NCBI GenBank assembly: GCA_963576475.1 | Contig: OY754980.1 | Span: forward strand, 4,276,306 to 4,340,305 | Length of the DNA stretch: 64,000 bases | Direction of reading: 5' to 3' | Source of the DNA: Molanna angustata | Lineage: Eukaryota; Arthropoda; Insecta; Trichoptera; Molannidae | Shown here: positions 9,760-20,605 of the stretch, in pieces | How positions within the stretch are numbered: position 1 is the first letter of the stretch | Layout of the letters: every line of letters begins with the position of its first letter | Program-made: the position numbers and the translations under genes | Notes under the pieces: generated by a model | Database searches by the model: none | Told to the model about the DNA's origin: nothing | Seen by the model: only the letters and a program-made list of their open reading frames with translations

Positions 9760-10537
9760 ACTCCTCACTAACCCAAGGGGATATAGTGGGGAGTTATGAT
9801 TTCGCAATTTTTAAGGCTATTTTTTATTGCAGATTATCAACTAGTATCATTTAGATGGGTCGATGGCAGAGCGGTTAGCGTATTGGGTTAGTAATCCAGT
9901 GGTCGCGAGTTCGAATCCTGCCTCGACCGATTTCGTTCACGTATAGCACAAGCATCTATGCTTATTTTAGGGAACGTAGGAAGATGTATATGTACTTGTT
10001 TAACAAAGACATATTCATTTTATTATATAAAAAAAAATCATGCTGAGATTGTATTCTGAAAGTTTCATCACAATGTATCTGTGTGTGTGTGTGTGTGTGT
10101 GTGCTATGTGCTGTGTGCTAAGTGCTATGTACGGCGTGTTTATTTTACTTTATCGATTATAGACTAAAGTACTCATTCGATTTTTTTCAAATTTTGCAAA
10201 CATGTAGGTATGTTATCTAATACTCACTTAGACCTCATTAGATTTTGAAGGATATCTGAATAGTGTTTCTCAATTTTTTTAGCTGTCAAATATTTTAAAG
10301 TGACCCCAAGCTCAGGAAACTTAAAATTTGAAATTTTTATTTTCAAATTGTTAAAAAGGCACATCACTTTCATAAAATGGCATTGAAGAGTTATCAAGGT
10401 TTCGTTATAAAATATTTAAATAAAAAATAATTCAAAAAATTCATTTCATGAAAATGCTGAATATTTTCCATACAATATTTGAATACTATAGAATGACTTG
10501 TTAGTGAGGAGTTTAGCGTTGGCCACAACCCACTCGT
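9760..10537 (+). mobile_element. HINE-like (Helentron-related?) element, full length
   Basis: The 5' end folds as ACTCCTCACTA (9760-9770) with TAGTGGGGAGT (9784-9794). The same motif recurs inverted near the 3' end (TTAGTGAGGAGT, 10501-10512), followed by TTGGCCACAACCCACTCG. An internal (GT)n run lies at 10080-10102. It inserted in a T run and has no ORF. Subterminal inverted repeats, a central microsatellite and no coding fit Helentron-associated elements such as DINE-1; this is an inference from structure. A SINE-A copy (9851-10036) is nested inside. Other copies: 37026, 42622, 43186, 43968, 52788. Confidence 0.6.
9851..10036 (+). mobile_element. SINE-A copy, nested in the HINE-like element
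   Basis: It is flanked by ATCAT (9846-9850, 10037-10041), which occurs once in unoccupied HINE-like copies. The tRNA-like head GGGTCGATGGCAGAGCGG (box A) and GAGTTCGAATCC (box B) can form an acceptor stem with CTCGACC. The body has GCACAAGC, ATGCTTATTTTAGGGAACG and ATGTATATGTACTTG, then an A-rich tail. The anticodon-like loop is TTAGTAA, but the fold is imperfect and the family is dispersed, so it is not a tRNA gene. Confidence 0.85.
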
Positions 10538-11065
10538 TTTTTTTTTTTCATAATACTATGGAGTCTACATAATCATGAAGTGACAATTTCTAACATTGAA
10601 ATAAAATAATAATAGATTGTATCGTTACAGTGGAACTTAAAACCACTGTTTTATTTTACATATTTTTATTAATTTGTTTCTATTTTCCTTTTCTTCTTTG
10701 AGTGTCATTTGCAATAAACACACCTTTGCGAAATTGAATAAATGTACCTATATATAAATTCTACGTATTAATTAAAATAATATGAGTTACATATAAACAG
10801 TTCTGGTTATCAGCCATGTTCTGCTGTGTCAGACCTGACTTCCTCATTTCAGACACGACACACGGATATTATGATCTCAACAGTTTCAGGAAATGGTTTC
10901 GGCGTATCCTACTGAAAATGTTGTTGAATAATTCAGCAGCAACAGAATATATACAGAGTCTCTTAGCAAATTTTGTTAATAATATACCTACATATTAATT
11001 TTAATTTGAATATCATCATTTTGTTCAACCAAAGCGTTGTTTATATATTATTCGACGCTCAGGGT
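10538..11065. other. No gene recognised
   Basis: AT-rich DNA. The 60-aa ORF at 10816-10998 (MFCCVRPDFL start) has no domain I recognise and no splice-site context that extends it. Confidence 0.5.
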
Positions 11066-11069
11066 TATT

Positions 11070-11245
11070 CAATCTTTCTTCTTCTTCCTTGCTTCTTTCC
11101 AGTTCACCTGGGGTCGGCCCTTCTTGTACGCAATCGCCAGACCATTCGATCTTGCATTATCTCTTTGGTAAGTTGCTCCTCCTGCTCCATCTCATTATTT
11201 TTCCACCAGGTGGACTGTGGACGACCTCAGGGTTATTCAATTGAT
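11070..11245 (-). mobile_element. LINE 3' remnant
   Basis: On the minus strand, CTGAGGTCGTCCACAGTCCACC, GAATGGTCTGGCGATTGCG and a terminal (GAA)n run resemble the GRPR-rich C-terminus and trinucleotide tail of the LINE at 62480-62745. Frames are broken. Confidence 0.45.
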
Positions 11246-11689
11246 GTATTTTAAATTTGGATATTTATTCACATTTTATTATTAACTATTAATACTTTTT
11301 TTAAATTTTATTTATACAAAAGAGAAATATACACAATATAAAAAATATAAGAGCAAGCACTTGTGTGTAAAGGAGATATTTAAGAACAAAAGAAACAAAA
11401 ATTGATATCTTCTGAATAACAAAATGAACAATATAATTTAACAAAATGAAGTGAATATAATTTAAATCAGTCAGTTTTTTTATTTGAGTGTATATATTTT
11501 TTTTATTTTCCTTTTGAAACTATTCAATTCAGTTGCCAGTCTCAAATCTGTTTCATGTTGGCTGAACCACACCACTCCATTGTAAGTGTGGTTATGTTAT
11601 GCATAACTTGTATGTGTTAGCAATACTATATTATCAGACTTCTACTATGGGATAGTTTGTTTATTTTTATTTTACATTTTTTTATTTAT
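11246..11689. other. No gene recognised
   Basis: AT-rich sequence without repeats that I could match elsewhere in the window. Confidence 0.5.
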
Positions 11690-11875
11690 TTGTCGGATAT
11701 CACGTAGAGAGTGTATACTTTAATTTACGACTTGGGGTTTTTGTATGCGCGGCGTAGTGACGTTTTACGAATTTTTTGTGTCCTCTGAATATCTCAAATT
11801 GTGCAAAGAAGTGTATATTATTTACAACTTATGATATCAATATGTAATCGATTGGACTTGTAGTTAGAGATGTAG
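11690..11875 (+). mobile_element. Diverged HINE-like fragment
   Basis: TCGGATATCACGTAGAGAGTGTA..GGGGTTTTTGTATGCG and TTTTTTGTGTCCTCT are shared with 2320-2420 and partly with 63670-63760. No ends are preserved. Confidence 0.4.
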
Positions 11876-11879
11876 GTAC

Positions 11880-12066
11880 AATGTTTATATCACGGTATAT
11901 CCCTCAATGTGGGGTAATCAGCGACAGGTGTGTATTACCTTATGAAACGAAGAATGAGACACGCGTGTACCTATTCCCACACAACAGTCTCGTCTCACCT
12001 AAACGAGCACTAGATTCAGAATGGGTGGTGAACCTCATTTCTGAACTGATGCCAGTTTGTCTTTAG
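11880..12066 (+). repeat. Dispersed repeat, family D
   Basis: It contains GTATATCCCTCAATGTGGGGTAA, CACGCGTGTACC, CAACAGTCTCGTCTCACCTAA, TTCAGAATGGGTGGTGAACCTCATTTCTGAACT. The same blocks occur at 120-195 and reversed at 20380-20605. Unknown class. Confidence 0.5.
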
Positions 12067-12535
12067 CTAACGATTATTTTTTTATGTTTAACATTCGTTT
12101 TTATATATAAATCAAACGTAAGAGCAGAAATTTAAACGCCTCACACGTACCATAGTTTTCACACTCGTGTCCAGCCGTGAACTGCGAACACCAAAGGACA
12201 TGACTTGCAATGGTTTGATATAAACCTACACAACACACTTCAATGCTAAAAGTTTTCTTTTTTGGCATCAAAGCGCTGAGCAGTAAAACTAATTTGATGT
12301 AATATCGCTCGCCCACATTTGTTATTTCAATAGGTCTTTTGTGATGTGGTGTTTTGTTAGTTACAAGAGAGAGATGTGGTTCGTCAAGTGGGAGGTTACG
12401 CTCAAAGGTCTGCCATTACTGCTGTTGTTAATACTATCCATAATACGAGATATTATATATAATATACCTACACGGATGAAGAGTGCTTGGGCTTTGCATC
12501 ATTCAAGATTTTAGATACAAATTATAATGAAAATT
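12067..12535. other. No gene recognised
   Basis: Short ORFs only. The stretch up to the family F insertion shows no matched repeat. Confidence 0.5.
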
Positions 12536-12546
12536 TATAATATGCT

Positions 12547-13042
12547 AACAGATTTTTAATTATCTCAATAGAGACGAAGTTGGAATATTTATTGTAGGAG
12601 AACCGGGAAATCAAGGCACCTACAGGGCTTACGACCTGTCATCGGCTGGTTTACGTGATCACTTTATGCGCTTGCGCAACGTTCACCAATTATGCCTTTT
12701 AATGAGATCCCTATCAATTCAATTTTGAAAGTTCTATATATTGTAATACTGAAATTCTTTTCGCTTGAAAATAAGGAATTTTTACTACAGCCATCTATGG
12801 GTGAAATTATGAACAACAATCTTATTATTTTTATTTATTTTGTTGGAACGCCATCTATTGAGAGAATTGGTTTTTTGTAAATAATGAAAGCTACAATTCT
12901 TATATCTGAGGTGACAATGCATTTTTCGCATAGAAGTCACCCCTGAATTGCGCCAGACTTATAAGGTCATTTTTGTCTTATTTACCTACTTGTACCAATG
13001 TGTAAGTAATGTTTGCGCATATGCAATAATAAAAATATTCGA
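12547..13042 (-). mobile_element. Family F retroposon, copy F2
   Basis: It is bracketed by the 11-bp repeat TATAATATGCT (12536-12546, 13043-13053). Sense is minus, with the 3' end next to 12547. At the 5' end (13008-13042) about 30 bases, GTTTGCGCATATGCAATAAT onward, are inverted relative to the continuous copies F3 and F4. The conserved core includes GTGAACGTTGCGCAAGCGCAT and AAACCAGCCGATGACAGGTCG. No long ORF. Confidence 0.8.
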
Positions 13043-13403
13043 TATAATATGCTATCTTTGCCAAGAAATTCACATGACGCGTAGTGTGCATACATTGTTG
13101 AGATGGTCTAATTTGACTTAAAGATTTGTTGTGAGGCACCGGCTTAGAATATTGCTTTCATTCTTTTATTATCATCGTAGTTTTCGTCAAACTTCTTGAC
13201 CCATTCCACCGAGGAGGGGGGTGATTTGCACATATACCAACGCTTTGCGCACCCGGAATTCTGGCTCAAGTTGTTTTACGATAATTATGCTTAGGTACCT
13301 ACTCACCAAAAATATGTACGATATATTATTATATGTGGAGTGAAAGTATTACGATAGTGTAGATATAGACAAATCAGAATTCCAGTTAATGAATTTGAGC
13401 ACT
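13043..13403. other. No gene recognised
   Basis: After the F2 target duplication there is no identifiable gene. A GTGAGGCACCGGCTTAGAAT block (about 13130-13165) recurs at about 20290-20320, so part of it is an old repeat. Confidence 0.45.
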
Positions 13404-14668
13404 TAGGCTTAGTTTACACGGTAATATACCGCACGTTTTTAAGAGTATTCGAATTTAATCGGATAAACAGTGGATGTTCACACGACCGTGCGTACCAACA
13501 CTTTTGAAAAACTTATGAAAATCTGAGAAACGATGAAAACGCTAGTTCGGTTGATCCAACTGTCGATTCGTTCATGAGAATTCAATTCTCTTAATGAATC
13601 GACATTATTAAGCCAAGATGCGTGTACGAAGGAAAATTTTGTATGGTGTAGTGGACTTTTTGCATTCTAATAACACCAACTAGAGGCCTCGCAGCATATA
13701 TGTTCCCATACATGGATTTACTCAGGATTCGGAGTAGAACATTTTATGTGAGTTTTGTGTGTGTGTCTGTGTGTGGGTGTGTGTGTGTGTGGTGTGTGTG
13801 TGTGTGTCCCCTTATAACTTTTGATCCGCTCAATTTATAGAGCCCAAATTTTTAGAATATATAAACAGTTATAGGCCTACAAAACTTTTATACTCAGAAG
13901 TGTGAATTTTTGTTTCAGTCAGGGGTTATCAACTTTTGAAATTTTGGTTTATTTTTCCATATATCTCAGAAACCATAAAAGCTAGAACGCTGAAATTTGC
14001 TATAAACATAGAAAAATACAAAATCTCAAATCAGTTTTTTTAAAAAAAATCCAGGGTTTCTCAAACATTTTTTATTAAGAAAAATATTTTTTGTATGATA
14101 AATTTATGAGTTTAACTGCCTATATTTCCATTTTTTTTTTTAAATATCAAAAAAAGCCGAAACACCCCAACTAGAAATTTAATTTTATATAAAAAATATT
14201 TAATTAAATTTATTTAAATTATATTAAAAACATTTTATTAGCACATCTCAATTTTTTTTTAATAATTTTTATAAAAATTGAATTTAGTGACGACATTGCT
14301 TCATACAATTTGTATGGCAATCGCCTACACACAATATCTAATAAGACTTAATTGTTTGATACTAATCTCCAAACATACATACATACTATCATTCTGTTTT
14401 CATATTCTGGGTAGGATCAAAGGACTGACCTCCATACTATCCTATCTTGACATACATACATAATGTAGGTACATGTGTTGTATAGAAAATCAAATATCTT
14501 AAAATATTAAATAAACCTATCGATAAACCTATTTAGCAGTGTACGTTTTTATTTGCAGTAATAATGACGTGTGAACGGCTCTATTATACTATGTATGTGC
14601 CACTGTTTATTCGGTAAGATTTATACTGCAAAAAACGTGTAATATTATGCCGTGTGAACCCAGTCTTA
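13404..14668. mobile_element. TIR element carrying a nested family G copy
   Basis: The left end (TAGGCTTAGTTTACACGG, then ACGTTTTTAAGAGTAT, AATCGGATAAACAGTGG) and the inverted right end (TAAGACTGGGTTCACACGG, ACGTTTTTTGCAGTAT, ACCGAATAAACAGTGG) are imperfect inverted repeats of about 75 bp. Family G (about 13550-14460) lies within. The ends resemble common TTCACACGG-type MITEs; superfamily not assigned. Confidence 0.6.
13550..14460 (+). mobile_element. Family G repeat, copy G1
   Basis: It opens with a hairpin (TGTCGATTCGTTCATGAGAA / TTCTCTTAATGAATCGACA), then CGCAGCATATATGTTCC, a GT-rich microsatellite (13755-13807), CTTATAACTTTTGATCCGCTC, GTCAGGGGTTATCAACTTTTG and AAACACCCCAACTAGA. It ends with a LINE-K-like 3' tail (14365-14460). 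The partner copy is at 23899-24780. No coding capacity. Confidence 0.65.
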
Positions 14669-14669
14669 C

Positions 14670-15365
14670 CCTTTTTGTATGTCCATACCAACGAAGCCAC
14701 TAAAAGGAAACTCGGAAAAAACTGGAGGTGGAATAATTGGCACAGGTAAAAAACAAAAAATATCAAAGACACACAATCACAGAATATTTAAAATTGTCAA
14801 ACGAATAATTTATTTGTCGTATAGTAACATAAAATATCTATATAATGTTTAAAATACACATAGGGGCACGTAGAGTAGACAAGGTTCACGCGCTGTGCCC
14901 TGGGTAATACCAAAAGTCTTGATCTGTAAATTTTGATCTGTATAAAAATCCTCCAGCATATGTAGTGAATTTACTGTATGAAACAAACAATTAAGAGGAG
15001 ATTAAATAATGATGGTTTCTGATGTATACCCAACTGGTGTTGCTTCCACGAGATTTCTGTATATCTCACTTAGTTCAGCAATGCGGTTCACCATTAGGGA
15101 TTGCAATTGCTGGTTCCCGATTCCTGCAATCCAGCTGGCTCCAGTGCATTTTTTGGCTTGCTGGATCCAGTAAAATGCACTGAAACCAGCACTGCGGATC
15201 CGTAAGTAATTATGTAATTTTCTAAATAATGGCGCAATAGTCTATGTTAGATTCTATGTAAAATTGGTATCTTGGTAACTCTGAAATGGTATCTTCGTCA
15301 TGTCCCATGACGACAAAACAATTGTTTTTCGACAATCTTTCTGCTACGTTTGGAATTTTGCCAAC
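14670..15365. other. No gene recognised
   Basis: No convincing ORF. 15040-15100 (CTCACTTAGTTCAGCAATG, CGGTTCACC) shares a short block with family D near 20395-20425. 15120-15200 holds an imperfect inverted pair around GCTGGMTCCAGT. Confidence 0.4.
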
Positions 15366-16190
15366 ACCGACCGCCGCGGCATAGTTGGTAATCCTTATGG
15401 CTTCTGTGTGTGGGTGTCCTTTGTTCAATCCCCAAAAGAGGAGAAATTTATTTAAATTTATTTGTCACGAAATCATCGTTTCTCTGGGCTGCAAACGCTG
15501 GTTAGATGGAAGAACTCGTCACTTGCGCAGGTTGCTAGGAAGTGGAATATTTTTATTATTGCATATGCGCAAACATTGGATTTTTTTCCCTGTCGGGAGT
15601 CAAAGATATTTTTTAACAGATTTTTAATTATCTCATTATGACAGGGAAAAAAATCCAATGTTTGCGCATATGCAATAATAAAAATATTCGATTACTTACA
15701 CATTGGTACAAGTAGGTAAATAAGACAAAAATGACCTTATAAGTCTGGCGCAATTCAGGGGTGACTTCTATGCGAAAAATGCATTGTCACCTCAGATATA
15801 AGAACTGTAGCTTTCATTATTTACAAAAAACCAATTCTCTCAATAGATGGCGTTCCAACAAAATAAATAAAAATAATAAGATTGTTGTTCATAATTTCAC
15901 CCATAGATGGCTGTAGTAAAAATTCCTTATTTTCAAGCGAAAAGAATTTCAGTATTACAATATATAGAACTTTCAAAATTGAATTGATAGGGATCTCATT
16001 AAAAAGGCATAATTGGTGAACGTTGCGCAAGCGCATAAAGTGATCACGTAAACCAGCCGATGACAGGTCGTAAGCCCTGTAGGTGCCTTGATTTCCCGGT
16101 TCTCCTACAATAAATATTCCAACTTCGTCTCTATTGAGATAATTAAAAATCTGTTAAAAAATTGCTAGGAAGTGTTTATTATTATTCACA
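15366..16190 (+). mobile_element. SINE-C copy interrupted by family F
   Basis: Head GACCGCCGCGGCATAGTTGG, box B-like TTGTTCAATCCCC and body GCTTCTCTGGGCTGSAAAC precede TTGCTAGGAAGTG at 15532-15544. After the insertion the SINE resumes at 16162 with the same 13 bases and GTTTATTATTATT. This nesting fixes family F as the younger insertion. Confidence 0.75.
15545..16161 (+). mobile_element. Family F retroposon, copy F3 with 5' foldback
   Basis: The 13-bp target duplication TTGCTAGGAAGTG brackets it. The sense part runs from about 15645 to CTGTTAAAAAA at 16161. Its 5' side is a 50-bp perfect inverted arm (15545-15594 against 15643-15692). The loop between the arms (15595-15642) holds the reversed first bases of the element joined to its reversed 3' end. 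Confidence 0.8.
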
Positions 16191-16496
16191 TCGAAAAAAA
16201 AACTTTCCCAAAGAAAAATTTCTAATATAAATGTTTATGTTTCTACAAAACTTTTAATTAATGTAATATACAAAAAAAAAGACAATTGACCAGAGTAAAT
16301 ATGACTTCAATTGACTAAAATATACTTATACAATAATACAACTAAGTTGTTTTTATATTACATTCATGAGAATATTTTAGTTTTCATTAAAAATCCGCAA
16401 ATTCACATTTCACCATCCTTTCTGAATGAAGTGCCTATTTAGGTGAAATAAAACAAATACGAATATCTTACAATCAAAGTAGGTAGGTACTCACAT
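16191..16496. other. No gene recognised
   Basis: AT-rich flank of the SINE-C and family F nest; TTTCTGAATGAAGTGCCTATTTAGGTG (about 16420-16446) echoes family D. Confidence 0.4.
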
Positions 16497-16618
16497 CCAA
16501 TTTGTGTTACAAATCGTCTCACAAATCCTTATTAAAATACCAGTAAAAATTGTCTCGTTTCGAATCGAACCCGAGGCTGATGAAACTAAAGTCAGATGTC
16601 TAACTGAGCCACGAAGAT
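16497..16618 (-). mobile_element. SINE-B copy, diverged
   Basis: Minus strand: TTCGTGGCTCAGTTAGACATCTGACTT, then box B CGGGTTCGATTCG, and GTGAGACGATTTGTAACAC. The spacing matches the other SINE-B copies. Confidence 0.65.
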
Positions 16619-16994
16619 ATACCTAGTATTGACCCAAAATACATATAAAGCATTTAAAATGAAATCATGCCATATGTGGCCCTCGAAGTGTATCGATAAA
16701 TTATTATTGTTTCGCTGAAATGTACGGGTATTGTGATAAAATCGCCGATGATGCAGCAATTCTTGCTCCCAGGAGAAATACAGCGTTAAAAGGTTTTGGA
16801 AATAATAATGGCTCAGATCCGTCACAGTCAGACCAGAAGCAGCTTTTTACTGGAAATGGAACTAAGTGTATTATATCCAGTCCCTTGTGCCATAGGTAGC
16901 TATTACTTAAACATACAAATCCATACGCAATTTATACAAATCTTTTCAATGGGCCAAACTCAATGATGTTCTGTAAGGGGTACATTATTTTATT

Positions 16995-17145
16995 ACAACA
17001 CTTCATTGGAATTATTTATAATTTCTGTTCCTCTTATCCATGTTCGAACCACTGCTGGATAAAGGTCTATTCAAAACTTTTCCACTTATTTCTGTCTTGA
17101 GTTGTTTGGTCATGGCCTCCACTTCAGGAATCTAGGTGAAGATAT
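16995..17145 (-). mobile_element. LINE 3' end remnant
   Basis: The minus-strand frame gives DRNKWKSF, then FIQQWFEHG and a stop. This is the terminal pattern (DR..W....FVQQW) of a LINE family whose better example is 57985-58135. Only the last 40 or so codons remain. Confidence 0.5.
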
Positions 17146-17150
17146 ATCTT

Positions 17151-17682
17151 TGACTCCCGACAGGGAAAAAAATCCAATGTTTGCGCATATGCAATAATAA
17201 AAAATATTCGATTACTTACACATTGGTACAAGTAGTTAAATAAGACAAAAATGACCTTATAAGTCTGGCGCAATTCAGAGGTGACTTCTATGCGAAAAAT
17301 GCATTGTCACTTCAGATATAAGAATTGTAGCTTTCATTATTTACAAAAAAAAAACAATTCTCTCAATAGATGGCGTTACAACAAAAAAAAAATAATAAGA
17401 TTGTTGTTCATAATTTCACCCATAGATGGCTGTAGTAAAAATTCCTTATTTTCAAGCGAAAAGAATTTCAGTATTACAATATATAGAACTTTCAAAATTG
17501 AATTGATAGGGATCTCATTAAAAAAGGCATAATTGGTGAACGTTGCGCAAGCGCATAAAGTGATCACGTAAACCAGCCGATGACAGGTCGTAAGCCCTGT
17601 AGGTGCCTTGATTTCCCGTTTCTCCTACAGTAAATATTCCAACTTCGTCTCTATTGAGATAATTAAAAATCTGTTAAAAAAT
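17151..17682 (+). mobile_element. Family F retroposon, copy F4 (longest continuous copy)
   Basis: Begins TATCTTTGACTCCCGACAGGG and ends CTGTTAAAAAA without inversion, about 530 bp. It contains two ATAGATGGCG/ATAGATGGCTG blocks and the conserved GCGCAAGCGCATAAAGTGAT core. It joins directly to the LINE remnant on its left. Confidence 0.8.
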
Positions 17683-18000
17683 GAACTCATTTTATTTTGT
17701 ATAAACTTTTGACAGTGATGGACATAGTTTCTAGACCGTATGTCATCACTGGCAAGACACACGAGTCGAGTCGTATTTGTGTTGACAGAGCGGAGATCCA
17801 TTTTAAAATTAACAAATAAAATAGAAACACAGTATTTTTGACCTAATGTTTTCGCCGAGTTGTATCGGGGTGATCAAAGTAAGACTGATCTAACACTACT
17901 TCAAATATTTACAATGTTGCTAAATGTGTTGGCGGAGTAAAAGTGATTTTACAAAATTATTACAATTTTAATCGAATATTTTATGATAGCACACACGGTT
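17683..18000. other. No gene recognised
   Basis: No ORF or matched repeat. Confidence 0.45.
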
Positions 18001-18050
18001 TTGATAAAATATTCCATATTCGTCTCTATTGAGATATTAATTTGTAAAAA
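18001..18050 (+). mobile_element. Family F 3' end fragment
   Basis: ATATTCCATATTCGTCTCTATTGAGAT followed by TTTGTAAAAAAAA matches only the last 45 bases of family F, a strongly 5'-truncated and diverged copy. Confidence 0.5.
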
Positions 18051-18779
18051 AAATGTTAGCCCATTCGCTTTTGCGATCAGAAACAAAACAAATATTATCG
18101 TAATCGACGTAGAAGGAATATTGTTTTACATATATGTAGATTATAAAGGTAAATTATATTGTAGTATCTTAAGTCTTTTCTTCAATATTAGGTACTACAG
18201 ATAGGGACGATGTTTGATCACCACTCAAAAAAAAAACTAAACATAGAGACTGATCATAGCAATAATAAAAGGAAGGAGGGCTTTAAAGAAAGCAGAACGA
18301 ACATCTTTCAAGATTTATTCCAAAAATATAATTTTTAAACCTTCTTTAACTATTCTTATAAATAGAGATGACGTTCTTCTTCTGGGTTACAATCCAAAGA
18401 TTGCTTTGAAACAAGCAATCCATATCTACCTATCTGTTGTCAGCCAGCCTCTTCATCTATTGGTAGCTGCTACAGCGCACATCACTGATCACCCAAATAA
18501 GATGATGTTATTCTGTGGTTTAGCAAATTGTTGTTTGCACATAAAAAGTATATTTTTTGAATAATATTTTATGTCTCAGTGTAATATTTTATTTCAAGCT
18601 TGGTCAGCAAACATCTTGAATAATGAAATCGCTGTGCGAAACACGAATTTTGGGGTATTCGTTTGGACGGTAGTTGCGTAAACCTTCACTCACTATGTCG
18701 AAAATTCTCAAGACGTTTGCCGATACTAAGGTCATTTACGTTTATACATCGAATTCTGTAGATAAAACACATAAAAGTA

Positions 18780-18925
18780 CATACATACATACCATCACGC
18801 CGTATCCCTACTTGGGGTAGGCAGAGAGGACCGAACGCCAGACACCTCTATCTTGACATACATGTTTTGCCTCATTTACATCCATGCATCGCGTCATACA
18901 TGCTCTCCTATTATTCTGACTTCGT
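18780..18925 (-). mobile_element. LINE-K 3' end
   Basis: The minus strand encodes the C-terminus (EARSMYDAMHGCK-type frame) and ends CCCCAAGTAGGGATACGGCG, TGATGGTATGTATGTATG. The same terminus appears at 27957, 29815, 49640-49705 and 52240. The GTAT-rich tail is the 3' microsatellite of this LINE. Confidence 0.6.
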
Positions 18926-19741
18926 ATATACATAATCGTATAAACACATAAAAGAATACCCAAAAAATAATGACCCATGGATATTGTTCAAGTTTTAAAA
19001 GAGTTGCAAGTTAAAATAAATTGGTAATAATAAAAACGTACCAAAGTAAAGTTAGGAAGGTTATTTCATTTTAAGACACTTTTATAGTTTTTATCGTAAT
19101 GGTGGACGCTTGTGTAAGAAAGAATAAATATAATATAACCCACTGACAACATATCCCGGAGTCCATTTGTAAAAGACATTTCCTTTTATAACGAAGAATT
19201 ACGAAGCTTATCGTTAGATCTGTGTCATTAATCTTCAGTGAATTTCTGTCTTTTAATGTAACTGTGTTGTAGAAGTAATAAAATGCTGAACACTAATATT
19301 ATATTATTGTTTGTTTAAAAGAATTCAGACATTGAAGATGTTCGTCTCAATTAACTTTGTCAAGATTGAATTGAATACGAACGTCAATTATGTGCGTCCA
19401 AAATGTAAAAAAATACCAATTAGGTATTTTTAATTTAATGATCAAATGCGGATGGGTCCATAAAAATCACTTTTGATTAACCATTTATAAAATTGCTAGT
19501 GTTAATAATATTTTCGGATTCCAAGAACTTTGTGACACATTTAATTAATTTGGTACAATTTACTATGAATTTGCCACGAATGAATTACTTGATGTGAACA
19601 CTTTGGAAGTTACCGCTTCGTCTTGTGAATTTCATAGTTTTGATAGACTTCAATGTAGATGATTTAGAAGCATTGGAGAGAAGAAAGTATATAAAAATAT
19701 ATAAGTGAAAATATTAGACTGGTTTGTTTAAATAACCATAT
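18926..19741. other. No gene recognised
   Basis: AT-rich DNA. A short block at 18430-18500, before the LINE-K end, resembles 25615-25675 (TTGGTAGCTGCTACAGCGCACATCACT), a decayed LINE fragment. Confidence 0.45.
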
Positions 19742-19743
19742 TA

Positions 19744-20120
19744 CCCCCTATTCAGTAACTATTGTAACTAAAATAGGAACGTTCTAAAATTGTAGATTTT
19801 CGATTTACGGTTTTATTTCAGCGTTATAAAATATAAAATTTGACTTAATGGAATAGGAACATACCTATTATGGCCGGAACGTACTTAAAAGTTACTTAAT
19901 CAGACGTATTATGAATAATTATGAAAATTATGAAATTTTCATTATTTTTATAATTATTCAAAATACGTCTAATTCAGTAACTTTTTAAGAACGTACCAGC
20001 CAAAATAGGTACCTTCCTATTCCATTTAGTCCAAGTTGTTATTTTATAACGCTGAAATAAGACCGTAAATCTAAAATTTACAATTTTAGAACGTTCCTAT
20101 TTTAGTTACTGAATAGGAGG
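19744..20120. mobile_element. Foldback MITE with TA target duplication (377 bp)
   Basis: The ends CCCCCTATTCAGTAACTA and (inverted) CCTCCTATTCAGTAACTA are flanked by TA at 19742-19743 and 20121-20122. Inverted similarity runs almost to the centre (about 19925), so the whole element is two diverged arms. TA duplications fit the Tc1/mariner group, without proof. Confidence 0.8.
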
Positions 20121-20127
20121 TATTATG

Positions 20128-20180
20128 ACAATAAACTCGCCGCTTGCGCAGGGTGCAAAAAGTGTTTATTTATTTATTTA
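20128..20180 (+). mobile_element. SINE-C 3' fragment
   Basis: ACAATAAACTCGCCGCTTGC, GCAGGGTGCAAAAAGTGTTTATTTATTT is the last part of SINE-C. It abuts the foldback MITE, so the MITE may have replaced or interrupted the rest. Confidence 0.55.
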
Positions 20181-20379
20181 AATAATCGATTTTTCTATTT
20201 TTCATCTCCTCAACATATAAATCTTTTATTCATTTTTAACAGATTTAAAAAAATATTATAGGTGGTTATCAATTCGACGTTTTTTTTATGTGAGGCACCG
20301 GCTTAGAATAGTGCTTCCACTCTTTTCTATTATTGTTTTCGAGTGTCCCGTAAGAGAGCCGGGTTATCGAAAATACAAC

Positions 20380-20605
20380 AGGCAACAATAACATCTCACA
20401 TAGTTCAGCAATGAGGTTCACCAATGTATGAATTCTGAATTATGAATTCAATTATGATATGTTCTGAATGTAGTGCCTTTTAGGTGAGACGAGACTGGTG
20501 TGTGGGTATACACAGATGTGTTGTGCTTCCTTTTATAAGGCAATCACACCCGCACACCTTTCGTTGGTTATCCCACTCTGTGGGATATGCCGTGATGGTA
20601 TGAAT
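20380..20605 (-). repeat. Dispersed repeat, family D
   Basis: The minus strand carries GGTGAACCTCATTGCTGAACTATGTGAG, CAGTCTCGTCTCACCTAAAAGG and a CCCACAGAGTGGGATAACC hairpin, matching 11895-12060 and 100-195. Confidence 0.5.

Noticed and set aside
9855..9928. Functional tRNA gene (TTAGTAA loop)
   Set aside because: The anticodon stem is imperfect and the same head with the same downstream body occurs at about five further places, so it is a SINE head.
10816..10998. Small gene starting MFCCVRPDFL
   Set aside because: No domain, no upstream promoter signs and no splice-supported extension.
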